Shown: positions 9,325 through 18,588, counted from the first letter of the stretch. The stretch is DNA of 64,000 nt from an uncultured Prevotellaceae bacterium (GCA_947165675.1 CAMVBJ010000009.1:1-64000), one strand, 5' to 3'. The notes: generated by a model not told the origin, from the letters alone. Numbers and translations: made by a program.

Positions 9325-10566
9325 TTATTGAGCGTCCTCTATAGCCTGGAGCTTATCCGCTTCACCCAACTTATAATAGATGTCGCGCAAAGCGTTGATG
9401 AGATCCTGATTGTGAGGATTGATGGCGTAGGATTTCTCAAGATAAGGCAAAGCCTCACGATAGATGGGATTAACTTGATCAGCCAATTTCTTACCGTATA
9501 TCCTGCTGTTCTGTCGAGTTTCTTGAGCCTTATTATAGAAGTAACGTCCCACATTAAAGAGTCCATTGGCATTACTGTCGTTGAGTTCAATGCACTGCTG
9601 GTAGTAAGGAAAAGCCTGATAAATATCCTCTTTACTTTCAACAACGAGTCCCTTGAGATTAAGCAGTTCATCATCATTGGGATTAGCCAGCATTGCATCA
9701 TCAATCAAGTCATTAGCGCCTGAAAAATCCTCACGATCAATGAAGTCATTGATCAAAATGCGTATGTATTGCGGGTCACTGGTACCAAACTTGACGAATG
9801 CTTCCCAAGCGAGTTTCACGACCTCGGCGTCATTACCCAAATCGCTTAGACAAACCAACGCATAATCGTAGGCCTCCTTATGATTATATCCTGAATGACG
9901 GGCAATGCTGAACAAGCGCACGGCATCGATGGTATCCCCTTTCTGCCATGCGGCAATACCCTGATAATAACGCACCTCGGCCACAAGGCTATCCGGCTTA
10001 ATCCAACGGCGATCATCGGTGCGTGAGGCCATCCGGCAATAGTATTCCCAAGCCTTGTATGCCCCATCCCAGTCCTTGACATTATAGAGTTCACTGCCCA
10101 CAATACGGTAATCATCGTGGTGCTCCACCAGTCTGTTTACCACATCCTTGCTGTACTTGGTCTTCACTTGAGGCTTGCGGGTCTTTCTATCAATAACGGG
10201 TTCACCCTTCTTGTCCAACACGTGGATGGTATCGAGCTTCAGGGCATTCAAGCTGTAGTCATAGGCATCGATCAGCGTATGCCCCATCGCCTTGGTATCA
10301 ATTTTCTTCCCCACACGGCGGTTGTCCATGTACTTATCATATTGTTCCACCTTGATGCGGTTAGCAAGCGCCCATACCTCTGCGCGATTACGGGTCTCGT
10401 CGCTGGTCAATGCAGGCTTCAACTTATTGAATGCTTTCTCATAGCTGTCCACAGTCATTGTCAAGCCACTGATCATCTTCTTGGTCTGATCAATCAGCAG
10501 TTGCTGGCTGGACATACTCAACGACACAGTAAGGGATACTGTTATAAATAGTATATACTTTTTCAC
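9325..10566 (-). CDS. Exported TPR-repeat protein (paralogue 1)
   Basis: This 413-residue protein has a signal peptide ([20 protein letters not shown]) and a mostly helical body with TPR-like segments. A C-terminal run (FPYYQQCIELNDSNANGLFNVGRYFYN, ALPYLEKSYAINPHNQDLINAL) shows the spaced small/aromatic residues of TPRs. It is homologous to the next gene on this strand; both contain a KTKYSKD segment after a DKK linker and an NGLFNVGRYFYNKAQ / NGFFDVGRCLYLQAQ match. The start is GTG at 10566, supported by an unusually good AGGAGAG eight bases upstream. The protein is probably periplasmic. Function is unknown; TPR proteins usually mediate protein contacts. Confidence 0.85.
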   Translation of the reverse strand: MKKYILFITVSLTVSLSMSSQQLLIDQTKKMISGLTMTVDSYEKAFNKLKPALTSDETRNRAEVWALANRIKVEQYDKYMDNRRVGKKIDTKAMGHTLIDAYDYSLNALKLDTIHVLDKKGEPVIDRKTRKPQVKTKYSKDVVNRLVEHHDDYRIVGSELYNVKDWDGAYKAWEYYCRMASRTDDRRWIKPDSLVAEVRYYQGIAAWQKGDTIDAVRLFSIARHSGYNHKEAYDYALVCLSDLGNDAEVVKLAWEAFVKFGTSDPQYIRILINDFIDREDFSGANDLIDDAMLANPNDDELLNLKGLVVESKEDIYQAFPYYQQCIELNDSNANGLFNVGRYFYNKAQETRQNSRIYGKKLADQVNPIYREALPYLEKSYAINPHNQDLINALRDIYYKLGEADKLQAIEDAQ

Positions 10567-10645
10567 AATAGTCTCTCCTAATTAAAACCGATGCAAAATT
10601 ACTCTTTTTTCACATTCCCTGCAAATAACTATTATTTTCATCCAA

Positions 10646-10680
10646 CAAAACAGGCGGTGAAGGAAGCACCTCACCGCCTG
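10646..10680 (-). terminator. Terminator after TPR paralogue 2
   Basis: A 10-bp stem, CAGGCGGTGA (10651-10660) with TCACCGCCTG (10671-10680), is followed on the minus strand by TTTTGTT. It separates the two TPR genes into different transcripts. Confidence 0.8.
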
Positions 10681-10705
10681 AAAAATATCACTCTATCTAC
10701 CCAGA

Positions 10706-11845
10706 TTACTTCACACCCATGACCTCAAACTTGTAAAGAATGTCGTCAAGGACGTTCTTAGCCTTGGTGTCCTCGGTATTCAACTCGGCAGCCTTCTTCA
10801 AGAAGGGAATAGCCTCGTCGTAGATGGGCTTGATCTTGGGAATCAATTCCTTATTGGTAGCATTGGGATTATCGTCGATAATCTTCTGAGCCTGCAGGTA
10901 GAGGCAACGTCCAACGTCAAAGAAGCCGTTGGCATAAGTAGCATCAACTTCAGTAGCCTTGCGATAGAACGGCAGGGCAGCGTCAATACCATCCTTCAAC
11001 TCTACAGTGAAGCCCTTAATGTCATGCAGGGTTGCGTTCATGGGATCACCCTTGAGGGCATTGTCGATGAAGTTATTGGCCTTGTCGTACTCATTCTTGT
11101 CAAGCATAGCCTGAATCATGTTGGCAAGCGATGAAGTCTGGAAGTCAACAATGCTGTTGTCGGTGTAACCCAGCTTGCGAGCCTTGGTGAAGTTCTCGTA
11201 AGCATCGGCAAACTTCTGGATCTGGTACTGTGAATAACCCTGGAAGAAGCGTACCTGGCTCAGGGTGCTGTCGGCAGCAGCGACACCATTCTTGATGGCG
11301 AAGTCTGACGAAGCGAGATCTGCATAGTTACCAAATGCTGAAGCGGCATTCTCCCAATTGCTATTCTGCAGGTACACGTTGCCGGCATTAGCAATGTCAC
11401 CCATGTGAGAGGTGAGTGCTCCGATAATGTCCTTACTATATTTGGTCTTTACCTTCTTGGTACCATCACTGTTAAGCTTGGGTTGACCTGTCTTCTTGTC
11501 CATCTCAACAATGCTATCAAGTGGCAGGGCCTTCAAGTAGTAATCATAAGCACTGCTCAGCACCTCATTCATCATATTGTCATCGACTGGCTGTCCAAGG
11601 AGCTTTGCCTCATAGAACTTGTCAAAGATACCAAAGGCAGCCTTACCAGCGGTGTACCAAGTGAGCACGTCATTGGCAGTCTCGGGGTTGGTGAAAGCAG
11701 GCTCAATGTTCTGCAATACTTCCATCAGAGCCTCAGGATTGCCCGAACCGGCTTTCTTGGCGAGGTCTTTCACGAGGCTCATCTGAGCCGATGCGCTCGA
11801 AGCCATCATGATGGCGGCGGCGCCCAAAAGAATCATCTTTTTCAT
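10706..11845 (-). CDS. Exported TPR-repeat protein (paralogue 2)
   Basis: This 379-residue protein has a signal peptide (MKKMILLGAAAIMMASSASA, cut before QMSL). TPR-like repeats cover about residues 150-370, for example WENAASAFGNYADLASSD, FADAYENFTKARKLGYTD and AIPFLKKAAELNTEDTKAKN. It is paralogous to the neighbouring TPR gene, including the KTKYSKDI segment. The ATG at 11845 gives a typical signal peptide; a longer TTG-started reading (11857) adds only four residues. It begins 31 bp after the gyrA stop, so it is probably transcribed with gyrA. The ligand or partner is unknown. Confidence 0.85.
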   Translation of the reverse strand: MKKMILLGAAAIMMASSASAQMSLVKDLAKKAGSGNPEALMEVLQNIEPAFTNPETANDVLTWYTAGKAAFGIFDKFYEAKLLGQPVDDNMMNEVLSSAYDYYLKALPLDSIVEMDKKTGQPKLNSDGTKKVKTKYSKDIIGALTSHMGDIANAGNVYLQNSNWENAASAFGNYADLASSDFAIKNGVAAADSTLSQVRFFQGYSQYQIQKFADAYENFTKARKLGYTDNSIVDFQTSSLANMIQAMLDKNEYDKANNFIDNALKGDPMNATLHDIKGFTVELKDGIDAALPFYRKATEVDATYANGFFDVGRCLYLQAQKIIDDNPNATNKELIPKIKPIYDEAIPFLKKAAELNTEDTKAKNVLDDILYKFEVMGVK

Positions 11846-11876
11846 TTTTGTTAACAATTAAGTTGGTTTATAATGT

Positions 11877-14426
11877 TTATTCGTTATCGTTTTGTTGGTT
11901 GTCCTGTTCGGACTGGATGTCTTGAACGTCTTGGATTCCCCCATCCTCATTGAAAGCGTCGCGTACACTTTCCTCATCGGTGCTCTCGGGCTCGGTATCA
12001 ACCTTGCAAACGCTTGCTATTTCATCATTTTTCTTCTCAAGGTTGATGAGCCTTACACCTTGGGTGGCACGTCCCATCACTCGCAGCGAGCTAACACGCA
12101 GTCGGATGGCAATGCCACTCTTATTGATGATGACGAGGTCATTATCGTCGTTCACATTCTTAATTGCAATTAGCTTGCCAGTCTTGGGTGTGATGTTAAT
12201 GGTTTTAACACCCTTAGCGCCACGGTTAGTCACGCGGTAGTCTTCGAGAGCGCTACGCTTGCCCATGCCCTGTTCTGAAACGACAAGCACATCGTCGCGG
12301 GTCCCTGACCTCATGCAGATCATTCCGATGACTTCATCGTCCTGGGACAACGTCATGCCCCGGACACCAGTAGCTGTACGACCCATTGAACGAACCTGAG
12401 TCTCAGCAAAGCGGATAGCATAGCCCTTGCTGTTGGCAAGAATCACCTCGCTATCGCCCTCGGTGAGAATAGCACCCACCAACCGGTCATCATCATTAAT
12501 GTTAAGCGCCTTGACGCCATTGGCCCTGGGACGACTATATTCACTCAGGCGGGTACGCTTCACGATACCGTTCTTGGTCGCAAATACTATATAATGTGAC
12601 TGATTATACTCGGGATCGGTGAGAGCGGTTGCCCGAACAAAGGCCATGATGCGGTTCTCGACATCCAGGTTGAGTAGATTCTGGATAGCACGTCCCTTGC
12701 TGTTCTTGGCACCCTCAGGAATCTCGAACACACGCAGCCAGAAGCAGCGACCTGTAGCAGTGAAGAACAACATGTAATTGTGATTGGTAGCTTCATATAC
12801 ATACTCGATGAAGTCTTCGTCACGAGTATCGCTACCCTTGGCACCCACGCCACCGCGTGCCTGTGCACGGTACTCCTTGAGCGGTGTACGCTTGATATAG
12901 CCAAAGTGGGAAATGGTGATAATCATGGGATCGTCACTGTAGAAATCCTCAGCGTTCATTTCCTCGCTTGAATACTCGATCATGGTGCGGCGCTCGTCGC
13001 CAAATTTCTCCTTGACCTCAATCAGTTCCTCCTCAATGACCTTGCGGCACTCGGCAGGATCGTCAAGAATGGCCTGCAAGTGCTCGATGGTCTTGCGCAC
13101 CTCAGCCAGTTCATTGTGCAATTTTTCCTGTTCCAAACCAGTGAGCTGGCGCAAACGCATTTCAACGATGGCACGAGCTTGAACTTCGGTGAGGCTGAAT
13201 CGTTCACACAGACGCTGTATAGCGTGCTCGGTCGAATCGCTGCTCTTGATGATGGCAATCACCTCGTCAATATTGTCGCTGGCAATTATCAGTCCCTCCA
13301 GAATATGGGCACGCTCCTTGGCTTTCTTGAGATCAAATTGGGTGCGACGGATCACAACCTCGTGACGATGCTCCAGGAAGTAGTGCAGCAACTGCTTGAG
13401 GTTAAGCAACATGGGACGTCCATTAACCAAGCACACGTTGTTGACGCTGAACGATGACTGCAGCTCGGTCATCTTGTAGAGCTTGTTCAGCAGGACGTTG
13501 GGATTAAAGTCCTTCTTGACGTCGATGACGATGCGCATACCGTGACGGTCGCTCTCATCATTGATATCGGCGATGCCCTCGATCTTCTTCTCCTCGACCA
13601 GGCGGGCAATGTTTTCAATGAGGTCCTTTTTATTGACGTTATATGGAATCTCGTTCACAACAATGCGCTCATGGTTGTGCTCGGTCTCAATCTCGGCCTT
13701 GGCACGAACGACGATGCGTCCACGCCCAGTCTCGAAAGCATCCTTCACGCCCTGGTAGCCATAGATGATACCGCCTGTGGGGAAGTCTGGAGCCTTGATG
13801 TAGTTCATCAGGTCGCTCACCTCCATCTCGGGGTCCTCGAGCAGTGCCAGACAGGCATCGATACACTCTCCCAGGTTGTGGGGGGCCATGTTGGTTGCCA
13901 TACCTACCGCGATACCCGTAGCGCCGTTGACCAGCAGGTTGGGGATGCGAGTGGGCAGTACCGAAGGCTCCTCGAGCGTGTTATCAAAGTTGGGCACGAA
14001 GTCCACGGTATCCTTGTCCATGTCTTCCATCATGCTCTCGCCCATCTTGTCGAGACGAACCTCGGTGTAACGCATGGCAGCGGGGCTGTCGCCATCTACC
14101 GAGCCGAAGTTACCTTGTCCGTCAACCAGCGGATAACGCATGGCCCAGTCCTGGGCCAGACGCACCATGGCCAGATAAACCGACGAATCACCGTGGGGGT
14201 GGTACTTACCAAGCACGTCACCCACGATACGGGCCGATTTCTTGTAAGGGGCATTGGAGTAGTTACGCAACTTATCCATGCCGTAGAGTACCCTGCGGTG
14301 CACGGGCTTGAAGCCGTCACGCACATCGGGTAGCGCGCGAGAAACGATGACCGACATCGAGTAATCGATGTAGCTGGTCTTCATTTCGTTCTCAATGTTG
14401 ATCTCTAAAATTCGATCGTTGTCCAT
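11877..14426 (-). CDS. gyrA: DNA gyrase subunit A
   Basis: This 849-residue subunit is the DNA breakage-reunion part of gyrase. The catalytic tyrosine is Tyr120 in [10 protein letters not shown]. The quinolone-determining segment reads [19 protein letters not shown] (residues 74-92), with Ser81 at E. coli Ser83 but Leu85 at E. coli Asp87. The C-terminal beta-pinwheel carries the GyrA-box-like [13 protein letters not shown] around residue 550, then repeated GVKTI/GVRLI blades. The tail is acidic ([25 protein letters not shown]). I chose ATG at 14426 over a GTG at 14459, because [10 protein letters not shown] is the family start and purines (AAAGAAAGA) precede it. Confidence 0.97.
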   Translation of the reverse strand: MDNDRILEINIENEMKTSYIDYSMSVIVSRALPDVRDGFKPVHRRVLYGMDKLRNYSNAPYKKSARIVGDVLGKYHPHGDSSVYLAMVRLAQDWAMRYPLVDGQGNFGSVDGDSPAAMRYTEVRLDKMGESMMEDMDKDTVDFVPNFDNTLEEPSVLPTRIPNLLVNGATGIAVGMATNMAPHNLGECIDACLALLEDPEMEVSDLMNYIKAPDFPTGGIIYGYQGVKDAFETGRGRIVVRAKAEIETEHNHERIVVNEIPYNVNKKDLIENIARLVEEKKIEGIADINDESDRHGMRIVIDVKKDFNPNVLLNKLYKMTELQSSFSVNNVCLVNGRPMLLNLKQLLHYFLEHRHEVVIRRTQFDLKKAKERAHILEGLIIASDNIDEVIAIIKSSDSTEHAIQRLCERFSLTEVQARAIVEMRLRQLTGLEQEKLHNELAEVRKTIEHLQAILDDPAECRKVIEEELIEVKEKFGDERRTMIEYSSEEMNAEDFYSDDPMIITISHFGYIKRTPLKEYRAQARGGVGAKGSDTRDEDFIEYVYEATNHNYMLFFTATGRCFWLRVFEIPEGAKNSKGRAIQNLLNLDVENRIMAFVRATALTDPEYNQSHYIVFATKNGIVKRTRLSEYSRPRANGVKALNINDDDRLVGAILTEGDSEVILANSKGYAIRFAETQVRSMGRTATGVRGMTLSQDDEVIGMICMRSGTRDDVLVVSEQGMGKRSALEDYRVTNRGAKGVKTINITPKTGKLIAIKNVNDDNDLVIINKSGIAIRLRVSSLRVMGRATQGVRLINLEKKNDEIASVCKVDTEPESTDEESVRDAFNEDGGIQDVQDIQSEQDNQQNDNE

Positions 14427-14521
14427 TCTTTCTTTTTCTTTTAAATCTGTTCCGGGCACCGCACAGCAGGCTATAATTCGCCCCAGGCTTGCACGATTAC
14501 CACGACATTAGGTTTAACCTA

Positions 14522-14551
14522 CAAATTTACGCACTTTTTTTCAATCAACAA
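14522..14551 (-). promoter_or_regulatory. Promoter for gyrA
   Basis: On the minus strand TTG (14551-14549), exactly 19 bp, then TAAATTTG (14529-14522), a full match to the Bacteroidota consensus. It lies about 95 bp before the gyrA ATG. Confidence 0.75.
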
Positions 14552-14646
14552 TTGGATTTGCGCCACTTTTTGACTGGTCTTGACCGAAAATGTTTAAAAC
14601 GTGGCAAGAATTTCATGAAATCGTCATGTATTCGGGGTATAATTCG

Positions 14647-14654
14647 TATTTTTG
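14647..14654 (+). promoter_or_regulatory. -7 promoter box for the exonuclease gene
   Basis: TATTTTTG matches TAnnTTTG and lies 26 bp before the ATG at 14681; no TTG lies at the ideal distance. Confidence 0.45.
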
Positions 14655-14680
14655 CGGTTCCATTAACGAGGACACATCAC

Positions 14681-15172
14681 ATGCAGGACTTTGCAGCAAT
14701 AGATTTTGAGACCGCTAACAACGAGCGCACGAGCGTCTGCTCGGTAGGCGTTGTCGTGGTGCGCAATAGCGAGATTGTCGATAGATTTTATTCCCTGATC
14801 CAACCCGAGCCCAACTATTATAGCTATTGGTGTCAGCGGGTACACGGCCTGGGGCACGAAGACACTGACGATGCTCCCGTTTTCCCTGTCGTGTGGGCCC
14901 AGATCGAGCCGCTCATTGAGGGCTTGCCCCTGGTGGCACACAACAAGTCCTTCGACGAGAATTGCCTGAAAGCGGTTTTCCGCTGCTATCAAATGGATTA
15001 TCCCGATTATGAGTTCTTCTGCACCTGCATTGCCGCCAGGCGCAAGCTCAAGCAATTGCCCGATCACCGTCTCGACACCGTTGCAGCCTATTGCGGTTAC
15101 GACCTGCACAGTCATCACCATGCCCTGGCCGATGCCGAAGCCTGTGCCCACATTGCGCTCTCTCTTCTCTGA
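14681..15172 (+). CDS. DEDDh 3'-5' exonuclease, DNA polymerase III epsilon-like
   Basis: This 163-residue protein is a single exonuclease domain. The metal ligands are seen as DFET at 8-11 (AAIDFETANN), VAHNKSFDENCL around residue 87-98, and HHALADAEACAHIA near the C-terminus (DEDDh type with His and Asp). FTCTCIAARR-like text (FFCTCIAARRKL) precedes LDTVAAYCGY, typical of stand-alone DnaQ-like exonucleases in this phylum. It lacks a helicase or polymerase-binding extension, so it may act in repair or nucleic acid turnover rather than as the replicative proofreader. ATG 14681 is preferred; upstream in-frame codons lie in the promoter region. Confidence 0.9.
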   Translation: MQDFAAIDFETANNERTSVCSVGVVVVRNSEIVDRFYSLIQPEPNYYSYWCQRVHGLGHEDTDDAPVFPVVWAQIEPLIEGLPLVAHNKSFDENCLKAVFRCYQMDYPDYEFFCTCIAARRKLKQLPDHRLDTVAAYCGYDLHSHHHALADAEACAHIALSLL

Positions 15173-15302
15173 TTTCACTCTGCTTCAAGGCCATTTATAA
15201 AAACCATTCGTGAAATTGGCAATAGCCCCGCTGGGTTCGGGCTGGGCTGCTATTTCATCGCCAGAATAAATCCATGGGCAGATTCCGCTTTTTCACCTCA
15301 AC

Positions 15303-15341
15303 AACAAGGGTGGACCCAGCAGCTACGGGTCCACCCTTGTT
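15303..15341. terminator. Bidirectional terminator between the exonuclease gene and dnaA
   Basis: A perfect 15-bp stem, AACAAGGGTGGACCC (15303-15317) with GGGTCCACCCTTGTT (15327-15341), has a 9-nt loop. It sits between two convergent genes. The U-tracts are weak on both strands, but the stem is very stable. Confidence 0.7.
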
Positions 15342-15364
15342 TCTTGATTCTCTTGACTGTAGAG

Positions 15365-16768
15365 TTATTGAGTCAGGCTGGCAGTAATTGCCTGAACTTC
15401 TCTTGAAAAATCTTTCTCAATCGACATGCGCTGCTCAATCTGGACACATGCGTGCAACACTGTCGCATGGGTGCGGTCGAGCTTGGCGCCGATGCTGGGC
15501 GATGACATCTGGGCTTCTTTTTTAGCCAGATACATTACCAGTTGACGAGCATCGCTGATCTCGCGTTTACGGGATTTGCCGTAGATGAGTTCGGTCGGCA
15601 GGTTATAGAAATCAGCCACAGTCTCGGCAATCGACTCAAATGTCACTTGCCGCTGGCTCACCTTGACGGTGTTACCGATCACTGTGCGAGCCAGGTCGAT
15701 GGTAATATCCTGCCCCAGCATGGTGGCATGAGCCAGCAGAGCGACCATGACGCCCTCAAGTTCACGCACACTCTCGGTGACATTAGTCGCGATGTAGTCA
15801 AGCACCTCGTCACTGATGTCCAGGCCATCCTGAGCGGCCTTCATGGCCAGGAACCGTCGGCGTAACTCCAGGTCGGGTTTCTCCAGTTCCACAGTCATGC
15901 CCCACTTGAAGCGTGAGATCAGCCTGGGCACCATGCCGTCGAGGTCGCTCGGGCGGCAATCGCTCGACATCACCAGTTGACGCTGGTGCTGGTGCAGGTG
16001 ATTGAAGATGTGGAAGAACGTATTCTGGGTGCCCGGCTTGCCGGCAAACTCCTGGATGTCGTCGAGCAGGAGCACGTCAATACTCTGATAAAAATTGATG
16101 AAGTCGTTGATCTTCTTCTGGGTAACAGCCGTCGTGTACTGGCTCTCAAACACCCTTGCCGTGACATACAGCACTCTCATGCGCGGATACTGCTCCTTGA
16201 GCTTAATGCCGATGGCCTGTAGCAGATGGGTCTTGCCGACACCTGTCGAGCCGAAGACAAACAACGGATTATAGGTCTTCACCTCGGGGTGGTCGGCGAT
16301 GGTCTGGCCGATGCTCACGGCCAGCTTATTGCTCATGCTGCTGCAATAATTCTCAAAGGTGTACTTCGGGTTAAGCTGCGGGTCAATGTCGTCGAGCGTG
16401 TCATCCTGCTGGAAAGGATTGGCGACACGGGGCTTGCGTATCTTGATCTCCTGCTTGAGTTTAACGCTCGAGTTGTCCTCGCTCTGCTCAACAGCACTGG
16501 CATCGTCAGCACCCACCACATTAAATTTATAAGTGAGCTTGACCTGATCACCGAAGACCTTCTTCAAGGCCGCGGACAGGATGTTGATATAGCGTCCCTC
16601 GATCTGTTCAACATAGTATTGCGAGGGGACCCGTAGCGTCACACGGTTGTTTTCCTGGTCGAAGTCAACGGCAACAATGGGCGCGAACCAAGCAGCATAT
16701 TGCTCGGCTGGCAAGTTGGCCTTTATGACGTCAAGGCAACGGTTCCACTGTTGTGCAACGTTATACAT
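15365..16768 (-). CDS. dnaA: Chromosomal replication initiator DnaA
   Basis: This 467-residue protein has the four DnaA domains. An N-terminal domain (about 1-90, with WNRCLDVIKANLPAEQYAAWF) and a variable linker precede the AAA+ domain, with Walker A FGSTGVGKTHL, Walker B VLLLDDIQ, and sensor LISRFKWGMTVELEKPD. The C-terminal DNA-binding domain carries RKREISDARQLVMYL and the signature SIGAKLDRTHATVLHAC, which contacts DnaA boxes. It binds ATP and opens oriC. The ATG at 16768 gives the usual start. The 320 bp upstream are AT-rich. Confidence 0.98.
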   Translation of the reverse strand: MYNVAQQWNRCLDVIKANLPAEQYAAWFAPIVAVDFDQENNRVTLRVPSQYYVEQIEGRYINILSAALKKVFGDQVKLTYKFNVVGADDASAVEQSEDNSSVKLKQEIKIRKPRVANPFQQDDTLDDIDPQLNPKYTFENYCSSMSNKLAVSIGQTIADHPEVKTYNPLFVFGSTGVGKTHLLQAIGIKLKEQYPRMRVLYVTARVFESQYTTAVTQKKINDFINFYQSIDVLLLDDIQEFAGKPGTQNTFFHIFNHLHQHQRQLVMSSDCRPSDLDGMVPRLISRFKWGMTVELEKPDLELRRRFLAMKAAQDGLDISDEVLDYIATNVTESVRELEGVMVALLAHATMLGQDITIDLARTVIGNTVKVSQRQVTFESIAETVADFYNLPTELIYGKSRKREISDARQLVMYLAKKEAQMSSPSIGAKLDRTHATVLHACVQIEQRMSIEKDFSREVQAITASLTQ

Positions 16769-17079
16769 TTTCTATAAAATTTTCTTAGTAATGGTTGGTT
16801 TGTTCTTGTGCTTTTAGCAATACAAAATTCGGTTAATAATTTCTTTTAAAAAAGTATCGAAAAAATTTGGAATTTTCATTTCAACGATAACATAATTGAA
16901 AGACAATGATTTACAACCCGATTTGCATTTGTTAATAATTCACAACCCGTTTTTTCATTATCAAGCTATTAATCAATACATTAAATTCCGCCAATATTCA
17001 GCCTATTTTTTTTGGTACCGCTGCAATGCACCGTTTTTTCAAGGTTTTAAAAATCAAAAATCCGAAATCAATAATTTTG
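16769..17079. other. AT-rich intergenic region upstream of dnaA
   Basis: This is about 310 bp of strongly AT-rich DNA without a credible gene. One DnaA-box-like sequence, TAATTCACA (16936-16944), is one mismatch from TTATNCACA, and TGATTTACA is a weaker match. It may contain the dnaA promoter and autoregulatory sites or an origin, but the box density is too low to call oriC. Confidence 0.3.
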
Positions 17080-17118
17080 AAAAATTTCCCTATTTGGATT
17101 GTGTCCAGATAGGGAAAT
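17080..17118 (-). terminator. Terminator after the mlaD-like gene
   Basis: A 15-bp arm, ATTTCCCTATTTGGA (17084-17098), pairs with TCCAGATAGGGAAAT (17104-17118) with one mismatch. On the minus strand TTTTCAAAATT follows, as expected for termination of the gene that ends at 17208. Confidence 0.75.
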
Positions 17119-17207
17119 CTCAATGCCTTTTCAACGATGATTCACGCCTCGCGACCCGTGCCGCATTCCTGTCCTTGAACGAGTTAACGCCAGCGCCATC
17201 ATCGTCA

Positions 17208-18110
17208 TCAGAACACCTTCACGTTGATATACCGCTTGGGGTGGGCCTTGATGTCGATCAGCAGCGAGTCCAGGCTGGCAATCGCATGGTTGGCGTTGTC
17301 ATAGAGCTCACGGTCATTCATCACCTTGCCCAGGGTCGAATTCTTGTCGTTCAACTGCTCGCTCAGCGTCCTCAGGTTGGCCAGCGTCTCGTTCAGCGTG
17401 TTGACCGTGGAGTCCAGGGGCAGCTGCTTGAGCGAGGACGACAGGTCCGTCAGGTTGCTGGTCGCCCCGGTCAGGTTACTGGTGATGCCCCCCACGTTGT
17501 TCATCAATCCGGGCACACTTCGGTTCAGGCTGTTCATCAGCATCGTCAGCTGGCCTGCACTGGCCTGGAGCTGGCGGGTGATGCCATCCAGCCTCGACAG
17601 GGCGGCAACCAGGGCGGGATTGCCCGTCAGGCCGTTCACGTTAGTCATGATGGAGTCCACCTTGGGCAGCATGTCCGTCACCATCGGCAGCATGTTATCC
17701 TTGACATGGTCGATCAGGCCCGGCACGTCGGTCGTGGGGATCAGGCTCCCCGACGGCAGTGTCGCCCCGCTGCCCAGGTTCAGCACCAGCGACGCTCCGC
17801 CCATCAGGCCCGTCACCATGTTCAGCGTGCTCCCCTCGGGCACCTTCATCTTCGGCTCAAACGTCAGCTGGATCGTGATCTTGTTTTGAGAGTAATCATA
17901 CTCGATCTCCCTCACCTGGCCCACTTCAAAACCGTTGACCGTCACCGGTGCCCCCTGGAGAAGTCCGTCAACCGACTCCACCTCGGTGTAGTAATGGTTG
18001 ACCGGTGTCAACAGGTTGACGCCTTTCAGGTAATTAACGCCCCAGTAGAGCAACGCTAAGCCCACGAGCACCGTGAGCGCGATTTTCACATTCTTGGTCA
18101 GAATCTTCAT
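17208..18110 (-). CDS. MCE/MlaD-family substrate-binding protein
   Basis: This 300-residue protein has one N-terminal membrane anchor (residues about 9-28) followed by an MCE domain (about 38-115: YYTEVESVDGLLQGAPVTVNGFEVGQV, then the GGASLVLN region). A long helical/coiled region rich in Leu, Asn and Ser (about 130-270) follows. MCE proteins form hexameric rings or tubes that carry phospholipids between membranes. It ends ALDSLLIDIKAHPKRYINVKVF, the usual end of Bacteroidota homologues. The permease and ATPase (MlaE/MlaF) are not in the window, so it is encoded alone here. Its leader lies in a repeat-rich stretch. Confidence 0.92.
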   Translation of the reverse strand: MKILTKNVKIALTVLVGLALLYWGVNYLKGVNLLTPVNHYYTEVESVDGLLQGAPVTVNGFEVGQVREIEYDYSQNKITIQLTFEPKMKVPEGSTLNMVTGLMGGASLVLNLGSGATLPSGSLIPTTDVPGLIDHVKDNMLPMVTDMLPKVDSIMTNVNGLTGNPALVAALSRLDGITRQLQASAGQLTMLMNSLNRSVPGLMNNVGGITSNLTGATSNLTDLSSSLKQLPLDSTVNTLNETLANLRTLSEQLNDKNSTLGKVMNDRELYDNANHAIASLDSLLIDIKAHPKRYINVKVF

Positions 18111-18140
18111 TTGATTTCTTCTTCTATTCTTATGACTAAG

Positions 18141-18255
18141 TTGTCAGTTGTTTTTGAGTTGTCAGTTTTCAGTTGTCAGTTTTCAGTTGTCAGCTAACGC
18201 CTATAACCTAAAACCTACTGCCTACTGCCTAAAGCCTATAGCCCAAAGCCTGCCG
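18141..18255. repeat. CAGTT-type and CCTA-type short repeats upstream of the mlaD-like gene
   Basis: 18141-18193 is a run of TTGTCAGTT / TTTTCAGTT units. 18194-18255 is a run of degenerate CCTATAACC / CCTACTGCC / AAAGCC units. Similar CCTA units recur at 22142-22188, and CAGTT units at 18464-18588 and 40735-40812. Unit lengths vary and there are no spacers, so this is not CRISPR. Confidence 0.7.
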
Positions 18256-18463
18256 ACTAATTTCAGCCAGCAAAATTAATACTTTGTTTGCTAAGTTGAC
18301 CCAATTTCAGCCATTTTTTCAGCTTATTTCACACCTCTTTCAGCCATTTCGCCCCCAGCGGACAAGAAAATGCGCCCCTTGGGACAAAAAATTCCCCCTT
18401 TTACATCACCGTTACAACTTTTGTCACTACATTTGTGGATGTGAATTGGGGAAATCAGTTCTC
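18256..18463. other. Intergenic spacer without recognised gene
   Basis: Apart from the flanking repeat tracts I see no credible coding sequence, tRNA or terminator here. TTTCAGCC occurs three times between 18260 and 18350. Confidence 0.4.
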
Positions 18464-18588
18464 AGTTTTAAGTTTTACAGTTTTCAGTTTTCAGCGGCAT
18501 CCGCATTCTCTGACAACTGACAACTAAAAACTGACAACTGAAAAAACAACTGAAAACTGACAACTGAAAACTAAAAACTAAAAAAACA
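18464..18588. repeat. Inverted CAGTTTTCAG / CTGACAACTG repeat tract upstream of aroE
   Basis: The left half is CAGTTTTCAG units, the centre is CGGCATCCGCATTCT, and the right half is CTGACAACTG / CTGAAAACTG units, so the tract can fold back on itself. It runs up to the aroE start codon and leaves no Shine-Dalgarno. Positions 18479-18509 are identical over 31 bp to 40752-40782 upstream of udk. Confidence 0.8.

Noticed and set aside
14427-14459. GTG-started N-terminal extension of GyrA
   Set aside because: [10 protein letters not shown] at 14426 is the normal start and a purine-rich site precedes it.
16896-18059. 387-codon plus-strand open frame across the mlaD-like gene
   Set aside because: Its 3' part mirrors the MCE domain coding strand and its 5' part covers AT-rich non-coding DNA.
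18141-18588. Possible CRISPR array in the short-repeat tract
   Set aside because: Units are short, degenerate and contiguous with no unique spacers of constant length; no cas genes in the window.
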